NCBI GenBank assembly: GCA_965153355.1
Contig: OZ231128.1
Coordinates: 35,464,001 to 35,528,000 of the forward strand
Reading direction: 5' to 3'
Origin: Flaccisagitta enflata
Taxonomy: Eukaryota > Chaetognatha > Sagittoidea > Aphragmophora
Length of the DNA: 64,000 nt
Positions 33,589-47,900 of the stretch are shown here, one piece after another. Position numbers and translations under genes: made by a program. The notes under the pieces are model-generated. The model was not told where the DNA came from, did no database searches, and saw only the letters and a list, made by a program, of their open reading frames with translations. The first letter of the stretch is position 1; every line of letters starts with the position of its first letter.

Positions 33589-33867
33589 AATGCGATGCTA
33601 TATATTTACTAATCACTTTCAAATCCACCACTTAAACATAAACATGCCAATGTTTAACATCCGTATTGCCGTTTTAATGGGTTAATCCTCGCACTGGGGA
33701 CACTGTGTCCATTGAATGATTTAAAAGTCGCAGGCCGAGAAGGGAAACAGGAGATCGTTTTGGGGCACAACTCTGTCAACGTCCTCCGTCTTTTTTCGCG
33801 AATAGATTAATTAAGGAACAAATCTCTTCAGTTTTTTGTCCTTAACATTTTTTGCTCCGAATAAAAG

Positions 33868-36800
33868 ATGTCGTTGACTAACAACCTATTTGGAAGCGCA
33901 GGTAAGACTGGACATGATATGACATGCTTTCAAAGCTGTGAAAACAAGGCCGGATACACGGCTACCCATGTATCTCACGAGTCGGCACGAGTCGACGGGA
34001 GGACAATTTCTATATCGTAAATAGTTACGACATCAAATCTGCCAGAAAAAAATGAGGTGCTTCACCCCACTTTTGCATCAATGATGGATTGATTATCCAT
34101 CCACAAATGTTTTCTTTGCTCAAGTTGTCACATGATACACTTGATATGTATGTCTGTTTCATATTTTACGCTTTTAGTCGCCTTTTGAAAAGCAATTCTC
34201 ACGGAAAATGGCAAGAAAATGAAGATTTTTAGGGAAATCTTGTTGACATTTTTTTCTATTTTCTGAGGTCGAAATTATAAGAAAGCCGCACCTAGAAGAA
34301 TTTTGCATTTTCAAAAACATAGTTCTCTCTAGAAATGATTTAGGAAGAGAACTATGTTCTTTGTTTTTTCATTTTTTCATTTTCTATGCAAACTTATAAT
34401 TTCGACCAACCCCTTGTCAGTGACAAAAAAGAAATTTGTAGAAATTTTCAATAAATCTTCTTCAGTAGTATAAGCTAAATCTGAGTCTCTTGCTAAACGG
34501 ATGCAAATTTTACTTTCAAATATCATGCAAGTCTTATCTCAATCACTTTTATTCATTTGCTTCTCTGCTTTCACTCATATATTTTTTCTATTTTTACTAA
34601 TTTTGATACCCTAAATGTTGGCTTCGAGGACACGCTGTCTTACTGAGTCGCTTAGCAACGTCTTTAAAAATGAGGATTTGAAGACCTCCTTTTAAACATG
34701 CTTACCGTATTTTCTCTAATTAGCGCCCCGGGCGCTTTTGAAATTGAAAAAATATGTTGTCATTTTAGCCTCCAATTAGCGCCCCCTTTTGAACTGTAAG
34801 CACTTCTTATCATATGTTATTTAACATTAAATGCAACTTAGAACATTAGAAATATAGGATTGAATGTATCAAAAAAACATTTTTTACTTGTTTATTATTG
34901 GAGCCTTGAAAAATACACTGAAATAACCAAATTCTTCCACTTTTGAAGAATATTTGCTTCTTCATCTTCCCTCAAATCATTATTTTAGGGAGCACAAACA
35001 AGGGGGGGGCGTTAATTGGAGGGGGGGCGATAAATGGAGAAAACACGGTAGTTCCTTTTTTGGTCAGCGGATTAAAATAGGATGTAGTCCTGTAGAACAA
35101 GGGGGAATCTGTTTGTTAGGATAGATTTTCCTGATGTTCTACTGGATTTTGTCCTCTTTTTGGTCCCGGCTCACTAACTTTTTAAAAAACTGCTGAAACA
35201 AGACAATGATAGCGATACTGTGGACCATATACTGCCTTCGGGCTGTTAGTGTTTTACCATGCATCATAATTCATAAGCTTCTTGAATACTGTCGGAGTTA
35301 TTCTTTTGAACCAGGCTGTCAGAATATATATTGTCATATTTATACTAAAATTGTCTCTAGGGCACAGGACGTCTTCAGTCGAAGTTCGACAGGTGAACAT
35401 CAGCGCTGGAAGTAGCAAGCATGTCAAGGTGAGAAAAACAAGCTGCTTAATTTCCTCTGCCTCTTGACCAAGGGCCATCAACTCATCAGTCCAACTCATC
35501 CCGAAGGAGAAAAAGTCTTGTAGAACACAGGGGGACTTTTGTTTGTCTGTTTGCTCATCTATCAGGCCTCAAATCAGGCCTCCCAGGCTTCAAATTAATT
35601 AAATCAAATCTCAAATCAGCCCTCCCAGGCTTCAAATCAGCATTCTAGGCCGTATCGGGTATCGCTGACCACTATTGCCTTTAGGCAACCTGTTCCAATA
35701 TTTCAGGAGAGATGAAGCACCAATAAACTGTAACTAAGTTGTTGACTGTCATGACAAGTTTTATTCAGTGTGTGAATCATTGAAGTAATTCTGAGTGTGA
35801 AACGGCAAGGAATTTTCAATTATGAAAAAATGCTATACCACGCCACGCAGCCTATGTGCGATTGGGTCTACTCAGTTGACTGTTTGGATGCAAATCAAAT
35901 GATTCTATTTTATCTCGCTCTGTGGTCGTTTGATTAGAAACTCGTTAATCTTGACCATGATGCAAATTTGGTTATATTAACTACAATCATGAATTTATTT
36001 CATCCCACTCAAGTCGAGCACGAGCGGAGGAAGTAACCTCAAGATGCAAATGATGGCGATGGGAAGTGGAGAGGCCATTCAAAAGGTCATTGCCGCAGAT
36101 CCCAGAGGCGTCGTTTTGTCCAGAGAGAGGGAGAAGATTGCTCTCCAGGAGCTTAATGACAGGTGACGATGGACTACTTGGGATTGTCTGTTTGTTTGTA
36201 TCAGTTCTGATATGAGAACCAAAGTCGCAGGACCATTGACTGATTTCCACCGTCTTTGTTTGTCGGTGATTTCGTACAATTACTGCTTCACAGCTCCAAA
36301 GGCTTTTGTCCTTATTTTAGATATTGTTGAAAAGTAATGTTTTCCAATATTCACACAATTCCACCCATGTTGAAAATTTTCCTCCCTCATTCTGTCCAGA
36401 TTTGCGGCGTACATTGAGCGCGTTCGTTTCTTGGAGGCTGATAACAAACGTCTTCAGAGTATCATCACCGAGTTAACGGCCAAATTCGAAAGTCTCGACG
36501 CGGCACTGCGTGCCCTCTACGAGGAAGAGCTGAAAGCCGCTCGTGAGGCGCTCGATAAAACCACCGCCGCCAAAGGAGCCGCAGAGTTGAGGGTCAGTTG
36601 AGGTCAATATCTTGTGGTCTTAAAAAGTGGATTCGTCAACAGGAATTGTACCTAAGTAACCAAGATCTCAATTTTAAAAAAGAAAAAACTTCCCTATTCT
36701 TTGCACAGAGATTTTAAAAAGGGTGGAAAATCAGAATATGACAATCATTTTGGTCAAGCATTGGTCAAAAAAATTAGAAACGGTTTTTTTTTGTGCAAAG

Positions 36801-37599
36801 AACAACATATATTTTGTTGATTTTGTTTATTGATTTTTTTTGTTTTGTCTAATTTTAGCCATTTTTGAAAATTTGCACTTTGATCTTATTTGCATATCGC
36901 AGTTTTGTGTTTTTTGCTCATAAATCGCGCCTTTCTTTTGAAAGAACTCACACCTTACAAATACTTTATTCCAAAACACAGTTTCCAATGTGTTTTTCTC
37001 AGAGTGGTAAAATAATTAGCTTATTTCTTCAATTTTTGGTGTTTTTAAACTTTTTTGGGGGCCCCAAGGACTCATTCCAGTTCACTAGATTATTATTATT
37101 ATTAATTACTGGTTAATGTTACAAAACTGTTTTAAGGCAAAAATAATAGTTTTGAATTCAAGAAAAAAATTAAATTTAGTGGTTAGTGTTTAACCAAAAT
37201 AAATAATATATTCTTGTTTTATGCTAAAAACTGGGAAACTGACCGAATGGACAAAAAAGACGTAACTTTGCTAACCAGGCAGTAGATTTGCTTAATGCCA
37301 TTTCATACATCCTCAAGTTTCTGTCTGTCGATCTGTTACTTACTGATGACACGCTTGTCGCGTTTGGTTGAGACAAGGAGTCGTTCGAGAGACAGGAACT
37401 GTCAGAACCTTTTTTTCACACAAAACAACATTGGCCCAAGAAAAAGATTTCACTTGAATTTGAAAAGCATGATTTAGATAATCTTGTTAGGTAACCGAAT
37501 TGGGCAACAGAAAGAGAAAATTCGACCTATAGATGCGTCCTTAGCGTTCTATTCCCACGACTTAGCTTTTTATAGCTCGCGCACTAAAGAGGAAAACAC

Positions 37600-37643
<44 letters not shown>

Positions 37644-38052
37644 GGACGGACAAAGCCTATTATAGTGATGCGAGGACGCATCTAAAAAGAATCGTCATTT
37701 GATATCCCCGTCCTAGTCTGTGTCTGAACTAGACCCGCGGATCATCCTCTTCTCAATAAAGATGTTAACATGTTTTTTTCTCTCCGACCTATCGACAGCC
37801 ATCTACCAGGATTCACTTGTATTTACCACAAAGAAGACACGTATTTATCCGCTTTCTCATACCCAGTCTCTTTTCTTTCCTTGAAATTGCAGGCCTTCAA
37901 TGCAGAGGCGAAATTGAAAGAGCTGACCGAATTGTACACAGGTAAGCAATATCAACACCCAGGTATACAGATTTTTTTTGAATTACCCCAACGTCAAACA
38001 TATATGTGTGAAAAAGCGGATAAAAAAGGACATTCATGTTGGGCTGTCCGTG

Positions 38053-38137
<85 letters not shown>

Positions 38138-39289
38138 GCCGAGTGTGCCGCCCACCTGGTGACCAAAGAGTCTGTGCCCCATTTGGAGAAGATGATTTCC
38201 GAGAGAGACGCTCAAATCGACTTCCTCACGAAAAACATGGCTTCCATTGAGATCGAATTGAAGAGACTCAAGGGTCAATCTGGATCGTTGCAGCAGGATC
38301 TGTCCCTGGCCAAGCAGGACAGAGACGCCGAAACCGTTCTCAGGGTTGAACTCGAATCCGTTATACAGGTTTCAATGATTAAAATTCATAAATAAATGTT
38401 CTATAGATATGAGATCGCGTAATGATTAAATTGATGAGGAAATTGAAGAATGTACTTTTACATTCGATAATAAACAATTTTCTCGATTGTAACGTATTGG
38501 CAACTATATACAAGATTAATGATGCATTTGAATTGCAGTGGAATTTTAATTGTTCGTCTTTAACGAGTTACCGACACGGTATAACTTTTTAATTGTTCGA
38601 CTTTAACGAGTTACCGATACAACATATTTTGTATTACTTTTTAGTCGTAGTCGACATCATCGTAGTAATCAGCATCATCATCATCATTGTCATTTAATTT
38701 CTGTTTTTCTTCTCTCTCGCCTTCTGCTCTTCCTCCTCTATCTTCTTTTTTTTCTCTTTCTTCTTCTTCTTCTTCTTCTTCTTCTTCTTCTTCTTCTTCT
38801 TCTTCTTCTTCTTCTTCTTCTTCTTCTTCTTCTTCTTCTTCTTCTTCTTCTTCTTCTTCTCCTTCCTCTTCTTCTTCTTCTTCTTCTTCTTCTTTTTCTT
38901 TTTCTTGTTCTTCTTTTTTTAATATTTTCTATTCCTTATTCTTCTTCGTCTCCTTATCTACGTCACAGACAAGAGATGACGAGATTGCGTTCTTGAAGTC
39001 CATGTACGAAGAAAAGATAAAGGCTCTTCTGGCTTTTGATCTCGGCACTGACGCCTTCAAAGCGGTATGCTATGTTTTCCCCAATTATTTCCGTCTGACC
39101 GTCTCCCTCTGACCATACATATGAAAGTTGAAACAACATTGCCCTTATAAAAGAAGGCCAGAATTTTCCAATTAACAAAGGATGAAAGCCTTGCAAGCTT
39201 TCAATGGTGTTTACTCGGATTGCTCACAACTATCCTTTACCAATAAGGCATCAATCGTATAGGAAAAAGAGAAAAGAGAGAGAGAAGAG

Positions 39290-39337
<48 letters not shown>

Positions 39338-41478
39338 AGTCAGAAAGAGCAGAGAGAGTCAAGCAATACCCGTTGCCTGCTTTGAGTGCTGTGAGTTGGA
39401 GTGAGAAGCAGGGCAGCGGCCCCAAAGGGACAGTCCTGTAGCACAGGGGGACTTTTGTTTGTCCTGCCTGAAAAAGTGGACAAGATGCTATAGAGGGCTG
39501 ACTGAAGGCCTTCAAGAGCCTAAACTGAAGTCAATTGGAAGCTTGAGAGGGCTGACTTGAGGCTTGAGAGCGCTGGATTAAGGTTTGAAAGGCCAGAGGA
39601 CTGACTTGAAGCCTGAGAGCAATAAATTGAGGCTTAGATGGCTGATATGAGGCCTGAGAGGCCTGATTTGAGGCCTGAGAGGCCAGGTTTGAGGCCCGAG
39701 ACACCAGGTGCGGGGTCTGAGAGATTTGAGGCCTGAAAGGCCATGAGACTCAGGGCTGGATTTGAGGCCTGAGAGGCTGGATTTGAGGCCTGAAAGGCCA
39801 GATTTGAGGCCTGAGAGGTTAGGTTTGGGGTCTGAGAGGTTGAATTTGAGGCCTGAGAGGCCATATTTGAGGACTGAGATGCTGGATTTGAGGCCTGAGG
39901 CTGGATTTGAGGCCTGAGGGCCAGATTGAGGCCTGAGGCCAGATTTTGGCATGAGGGCTTGATGGGGGACGACGACAGCAGTCCCCTGTGTTCTACGGAG
40001 GTCCCAAAAGGAGAGAAAGAAGAAAGAAAGAGAGAGAGAGAGAGAGAGAAACAGACAGAGAAGAAACAGACAGAGACAGAGATAAGGAGACTGAACAGGT
40101 CGCCCAAGGGCAATATGTGGTCAGCGATACCCGTTGCCCTGCTTTGAGTGATTGTGAATTGGAGTGAGGGGAAGCAGGGCAGCGGCCCCAAAGGGGACAA
40201 AGTCCTGTAGAACACAGGGGGACTTTCGTTTGTCCTGCCTGAAGGAGTGGATAAGATGCTATAGAGGGCTTACTGAAGGTCTCCAAGAGCCTAAACTGAG
40301 GCCTAAGAAGGCTGATATAAGGCCTCAGAATGCCAATCGGAAGCTTTAGAGGGCTGACTTAAAGCTTGAGAGAGCCGAATTAAGGCTTGAAAAGTCAGAG
40401 GACTGATTTGAAGCCTGAGAGCAATAAATTGAGGGTTAGATAGCTGATTTGAGGCCTGAGAGGCCTAATTTGGAGTCTGAGAGGCCAGGTTTGAGGCCTA
40501 AGAGGCCTAATTTGAGGCCTGAGAGGCCAGGTTTGAGGCCTGAGAGGTTGGATTTGAGGCCTGGGAGGCTAGATTTGAGGCCTGAGAGGCTGGATTTGAG
40601 GTCTGAGAGGCTGGATTTGAGGCCTGAGAGACCAGATTCGAGGTCTCAGAGGCCAGATTTGAGGCCTGAGAGGCCTGATGAGGGGACAAACGAACAAACA
40701 GACAGACAAAGAAGTCCCCCTGTTTCTACAGGACTTCGTCCCCTTGAGAGAGAGAGAGCAGACAGACAGACAGAGAGAGAGAGAGAGACAGAGAGAGAGA
40801 GATGGACAGAAATAAAGAAATACATGTAACATGGGGTTGCAATATCATTGCGGACAGGTGGACAGGGCCATCCAACCCCCCCACCCCAACCCCACACACA
40901 ATCTAGACCGCTTGTTTTTCCACTTCCTCTTGGATGGACAGATGGACCAACAGACTGGTAGATGGACTGACAGATAAAGTCTCTCATAGAGACTATTGTT
41001 GGAATGAGACAGACTGTGCTGCCAGGATGCACAATTATCACCTGGGACATTTCAAAGTTCAAATAGACTTCCACTAACTTGATTCCTTGTTTTTTGAAAA
41101 AACGCAAAAATGCGGAAAAATAAAAAAAGATTCAAAAAATCATAGCTCCAAAACTATTGATCGCACAGAATTCTGCTTGGCGTCATATGAAAGAGGAGAA
41201 TTAGTTCTTTCTTAGCTGTTAATTTCATGCGTAGGCTCGTTCGGCCCGAAAAAAGCACCAACTTCCCCAAAAGGCTCAAGAGAAAAGGGGAAAACCAAAT
41301 TCCTAAGCAGGTCTCAAAAAGCCGAAGGTATTCTTCGACTTTTTTCCAAACTACTGACAAACAAAAAGCTTACCTGACAAAACAATCAGCTTGACGGCTT
41401 ACCTCATTAGTATAGGGTTGGACAGGCCTATGTATGTTCACCCAAATGACTTATAACGGATTTTATCTGACGACTCTG

Positions 41479-41564
<86 letters not shown>

Positions 41565-44500
41565 GCTTTCTCCACCGAATTGGCTTTAGCTCTCCGCGAC
41601 ATTAGGATGGAATATGAATCCATTTTAGAAGCAACAAGACAAGGAGTAAGTTTGTATTTGTGAATATAAGTCACATACACCGTCCTTAGATCGAATTGAA
41701 ATATGCAAAACCTTTATAATTCCTAGATTTCTCGGCAAAAAGTCTTCAAATTTTCAGAGAATATTGGTAATGTATGACAGTTTTACTGTGCCAAACCTCG
41801 GATCAGGGTGGGGGTAACGAAGTCTTAGGTCTCAGAAACCTATGATAGGTGGGACAATATCCTTCACTATACCCAAACTGAAAAATTATGGAAGAGGGCC
41901 TTGTTAGCCCTCACTGACTAGTTACTACGCGCATCACTCCTGTTATTCTACGAACTACCCCTAGTTATTATAATAAAAAGATATACCAAGTTTCATGACC
42001 TTCTGACAAGTTCCTGATAGAACCGCCACCCCCCCTCCCATCATCATCATCATCATAGGATTAAGTGGGAGCAAATTATTGTAAACCTTTTTGCCCTCAT
42101 AAAATGGGGTTGGCGGCCCTATCAGGGACTTGTCAGATGGTCAAGAAACTTGGCAAAACTTATCATTATCATGAATGGGGGCAGTTAGTAGAATAACATA
42201 CACACCTATGACCTGTCAACCCCCACCCTGTTGCATATCACTGAAAGAACGGCCTTTTCTGGAGCAAAATCAACAAGATGATAATCCCTAGGCTTCCAAT
42301 TTGCTTGAGAATTTTGCTGTTTTCATTACATTTGTAAATAAATGGTGATGTCTTGTTCGGCACTCACAATTTCCTCAAAAATCATCTAAAATCAATGAAA
42401 ATCCTACTAGATATCAAAATTTTCTTGCAGCCAACAGCTAATGTGTTGACTACAGGTAATTATCAATCATTTGAAACCAATCTTAGAGTTTGAGATTGAT
42501 ATATTTGAAAGTAAAAAACCAAGAAAGACGTTTTTTTCAAAAAAGAACTGGGGAAAAATTTCAATTGCTCAAAAAAAGGTGTTCTTTTCAGTGTTTTGCT
42601 GTGCCCCAATTTTCTCAATACTTATATTTAATGTTTTACATGACAAAACCGTCACATCACTCACATGTAACCAATATTTACTGAAAAATTGAAGATTTTT
42701 TGCCCAGTAGTTTAGGAGTTTTGGATATTTCAAATCGATCTGAAGACGATGTATTTATAGTTAAGCGTGAGAGCGAGGCACGATGGTCTATATGAGTCAA
42801 AGCAAGTGCACCTGCTATGAGTTCTGCATGACAGCAAATGTGTGTGTCAGCGGGTGCTGAGTGCAGCACCAGCTACCATTTGAGCTTTCTTAATGGTTTT
42901 ATTTTTTTTATTTCATGTACAGGACAACGAGGGATGGTACAAGGCTAAGTTCAACGAAATCATCCAAGCGACCTCAAGGCAAAACAACGATTTGGCCATG
43001 GCAAAAGAGGAAGTGAGTACATTTGCCCTTGTCATCCATTCCAAAAACAACATTTGCATGATTCAAAAGATGTACTGGCCTCTATCATTCTGAACGTTAC
43101 TGATGAAGACGTTCTGTAAGTGTAAGATGTTCTAAATGCTTGATTAGAAATCAGAACAGGTTTTTGCGAGCGTCCTCGCACATCTATATAAGGCTGTGTC
43201 TGTCGGTCAGTCGGTCTGTCGGTCACGCAAACGTTTGAAATTAAATTCCGCTGCTCTTTCATCTGAAGAGTGACACAAAGCTTTTCATTCATTCATTCAT
43301 TCTTTCATTCGTTCATCCGTTCATCCATACACGATAATTAGAAAAACGTTCATTCTTATTGGAAAAAAGTCGAATTATGTAATTGAAACGTTGGGGAGAA
43401 ATCGGGTTTTCCAGAGAGAGAGAGAGAGAGAGCGAGAGAGATAGAGAGAGCCTTATTAATTGCTTTTTAGTCGCGGACACGCAACTTTGTCGGTCCGTCG
43501 GTCCGTCGGCCCGTCCGTAACCCACGAGTCGAAAAGTAGAAAAATGAGTTTTTTAGATGTTTTTATAAGTAGGTGTGTTGGTGTGGGGGCATAGGGTGTG
43601 GATTGGGGCTGGATGCCCCTGCCCACCCGTCCGCAACGATATTGTGACCCCGCGTCACTTGTTTTTCATAGGTGCGCACGTGGAGAACGAAGTATCACTC
43701 TAGTTACAACGAACTCACTACCCTGCGTGCCATGATCGGAGGCTTGGAACAGCAAATCTTCCAATTGCAAGAACAGATGGCCGCAACCGAGAAGATCCAC
43801 GCAGAGGCCCTCTTGATGAAGGATGAAAGAATCACTGGTTAGAAAAAAAAAAAAGAGAGAAAGAAAGAAAGAGAAAGAAAAAGAAAGAAAGAAAAAGAAA
43901 GAAAAAGAAAGAAAGAGAAATGGAGATAAAGGGAGAAACAGGTCGCTTAAGCGTCATATGGTCAGCGGTACCCGATGCCCTCTACATTTTATTGATTATT
44001 TCAAATCATTCAGGTTAATGCTGGCATGCATATCAATCACTCAGAATAGAATCAAAGGTCATCGGCTCCTTCTGGGCCGCTGCCCAAAAAGGAGAGTAAG
44101 AGAGAGAAAAAAAAGGAGAGAGAGACTGCTGTCTGATATGACAGAGGATTTGAGACAGGAAGGATATCACTATGGGGTTTTTTGTATTTTTGTGTTGGTC
44201 ATAGGTATACAAATCAAGAACTACCCAGTGGAAAATCATCCCTACAGCGGTTTTTGAAAAAAAGTGGAAAATTCATTATTTTAGCTCCATATTATTCAAA
44301 GAATTTTGCAGGTTCATTTGACTTATTTTTTGATGGCATATTGTAAATCCTGATACCTTTCCCTTTCAATTGATAGGTCGCACTGTATGGTTTTCATAAA
44401 AAAAATCAAATTTTCAAATTTTAGGCCACCGTTATGATTTTTGCAACGGTGGCTAAAAAGATGAAAATGTTATTTCTTTTTAAAACCCTAAAGTGCGACC

Positions 44501-44746
44501 TATCAAATGAACGGGATTTTTATAAAAAATTAATAATATGCTGTCATAAAATGAGTCAAACCAACATGGAAAATCATTTATGTAGAATAAAACTAAATAT
44601 TACGAATTTATCACTTTTTTTTCAAAGACCACTCTTTTCCACTAGATAGTTCCTAATTTGTATGTCCATGAGCCATGACCTACACAAAAATGCAAGAAAA
44701 CCCAGAGTGATGTTATTCTTGTCTCAAATCCTTTGTCAGACAGTAG

Positions 44747-44808
<62 letters not shown>

Positions 44809-44897
44809 AATTGTCAAGAGACAGAGACACTCAAAGCAGGGCAACGGGTATTGCTGACCACAAATTGCCCTTGGGCGACCTGTTCTCTCTCTCTCTA

Positions 44898-44993
<96 letters not shown>

Positions 44994-47900
44994 TTTCTCC
45001 CAGCATTTACGACTTTTTTCCTACGGCGATTAGCCGCCTTTATTGGTAGGGGTGTATAAAGTTGAAACGCTTTTGATTCCCCTCTCCCCTGTCTTTGATT
45101 TTATTCCCTTTCAATCAATGATTTTCTTCCGCATAGAGCATTGAAACAGTATTTTCTAGGTTCGGACAGTGTTTAATCTTTGTAAACTAACATGTTCGTG
45201 TTCATGTTCATGTTTTATACAGTTTATTGTCCGCAACTAAACACGGGTTAGGCTACTGAAGCTTCTGCCATACGCTCGGACTGACTGGTTATGACCTTTA
45301 TGAGCCAGTGACGCACGCGACTAAAAATGAAGTAAAAGGTGTGAGGAACTTTCAAGATTTGTCAAATTGCATAAGCGGAAGAATTGAGGTAATCAGACCA
45401 CTACGAAAATGAGACACGTCAAGTAAGGTTAATAGGCGAAACTGCGACAATATCGAGCGACCCTTAGAAAGAGTGGAGAGAGCGAGATCGAGAGAGCGAG
45501 ATCGCGAGAGCGAGGGAGAGAGAGAGACAGAGACAGGCAGACAGACAGACAAACAATGACGAAATGAAGAGATTGAGATAGTTTGACCGTGCCGAGATTG
45601 GGAAAGAATGACAGATAAACAGACAAATTGAGAGACACTAGGACCAAGCCAAGATTGAGAAAGCAAGCAAGCAAGAATAAAAAAGAAAGAAAGAAGAAAA
45701 CAAGGCCGGATACACGGCCACCAGTTGCGGACGGGTGGGCAGGGGCGGAAATGCGCGTTTTACCACTTTTCAACTCGAGCGTGACGGACCAACCAACCAA
45801 CCAACCAACCAACCAACCAACCAACGGACGGACGGACAAAGCCTCTTATAGAGTTGCGTGTCCGCAACTAAAAAGGGGGAAAAAAAGAGAAAAAAGGAAA
45901 AAAAAAAAAACAGAAAAAGACGAAGAAAAAGCAAACAAGTGACGCGGGGTCACGATATCGTTGCGGACGGACAGGGCAGGGGCATCCAACCCCCAGCCTC
46001 ACAACAACCACGCCCCCAACACCCCTCCAACACACTCACACAAAGATAAAATTCCAACTGCAGCATTATAAATACGCGTTTTTCGTGTTTTCAATTCGAG
46101 CATGACAACTCGAGCGTGACAAACCGACGGATCGACGGACCAACAGACCAACGGACGGACAGAGCCTCTTATAGAGTTGCGTGTCCGCAACTAAAAAGAA
46201 AAAAAAGGGGAAAAAAAGAAAAAAAGTAGAAAAAGAAAAAGAAAAAGAAAAGAAAAGAAGAAACAAAGGAAAGAAGAAACGAAAAAAAGAAAACAAGGCC
46301 GGATACACGGCCACCAGTTGCGGACGGGTGGGCAGGGGCGGAAATGCGCATTTTCCCACTTTTCAACTCGAGCGTGACGGACCAACCAACCGACCGACGG
46401 ATGGACAAAGCCTCTTATAGAGTTGCGTGTCCACAAAGGAAAAATGAAAAAAAGGGAAAAAAGGAAAAAAGAAAAAAAGAAAAAAAGGAAAAAAAAAAGA
46501 AAAGAAAAAGAAAAGAAAAAAGAAGAAAAGAAAAAAAGAAAAAAATGAAAAAAATGAAAAAATGAAAAAAATGAAAAAATGAAAAAATGAAAAAAATGAA
46601 AAAAAGAAAAGAAAAGAAAAAAAAGAAGAAAAGGAAAAAAGGAAGAAAAAAGAAAAAAGAAAAGAAGAAAAAAAGGAAAAGAAAAAGAAAAGAAAGAAAA
46701 AAAAAGAAAAGAAAAAAGAAAAAGAAAAAGAAAAGAAAAGAAAAGAAGAAAAAGAAAAGAAAAGAAAAAGAAAAGGAAAAAGGAAGGAAAAAAAAGAAGG
46801 AAAGAAAGGAAAAAAGAAAGAAAGAAAAGATAAAATAAGGAAAAAAGAAAGAAAAAAGAAAGGAAAAAAAGAAAGAAGAAGAAAGAAAAGAAGAAGAAGA
46901 AGAAGAAGGAAGAAAAGAAAAAAAAGGAAGAAAAAGAAAAAAGGAAAAAAAAGGAAAGAAAAAGAAAGGAAAAGAAGGAAGAAAGAAAGGAAAAAAAAGA
47001 AAAAAAAGAAGGAAAGAAAGGGAAAAAAGAAAGGAAAAAGAAAGGAAAAGAAAGGAAAGAAAGGAAAAAAAAGAAAAAAAGAAAGGAAAAAATAAAGTAT
47101 AATAAAACTTAAGGCCGGATACACGGCAATCAGTCGCGGACGGTTGGGCAGGAGCAATGCAAAAACCGCTCGTAATTCAAAAAACCACCTACCGACCAAC
47201 ACGGCAAGTTTTAGAGTCGCGTGTCGCGAGAAAAAGAAAGAAGGAAAGAAAAAAAATAGAAAAATTGACTGTCAAGAAAGCCAGACTCACTTCCTATGGT
47301 TATGCATAAAATACCAATTTTTGATAAAATTGTACAATAATGAGGCATAATTCCGCAATGCTTTGTTTTTTTCATTTTTTTAGATCACCTGCGTTTGATG
47401 TTTTTAGTCGCGTGCACGCGACTCTAATTACACCCCGCTTTGTCCGTCCATCGGTCGGTCGGTCTGTCGTTCCGTCACACTTTTACTTTTTTTTATCAAT
47501 TTTATTTCTTTTAGTTTTAGTCATTTAAAGCCATTTAAGAGTATACTGAGTCATTCTAAGTCATTTTAAGTCAATCTGTAAATCTCGAACGTGACTTATA
47601 GGTGTTGGCCTTGTTCTCTTTATTTCTACTGTAAACCTAAAAACGACTATACTGTTGATCTGAGGATGCTGTGTTACTTGAATTTGGTTTGGAAATACCT
47701 GGACGGTTTCCTCTTCCACATCGATGTAAGTGTGAGTGAATATATAAATATATGTAATTGTTAATTACGATATTGATCATCACCGACAGCTCTGTCTTTG
47801 GAGATGACGCAACTGGTCGTGTCCTTGAAGGAACTGACGGACGTCAAGTTGGCTTTGGACGCGGAAATCGCCACCTACAGACGACTTCTTATGGCTGAGG

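Noticed and set aside
46363-47202. 279-codon minus-strand ORF
   Set aside because: It is the complement of the polypurine tract and encodes only Phe, Ser, Leu and Pro.
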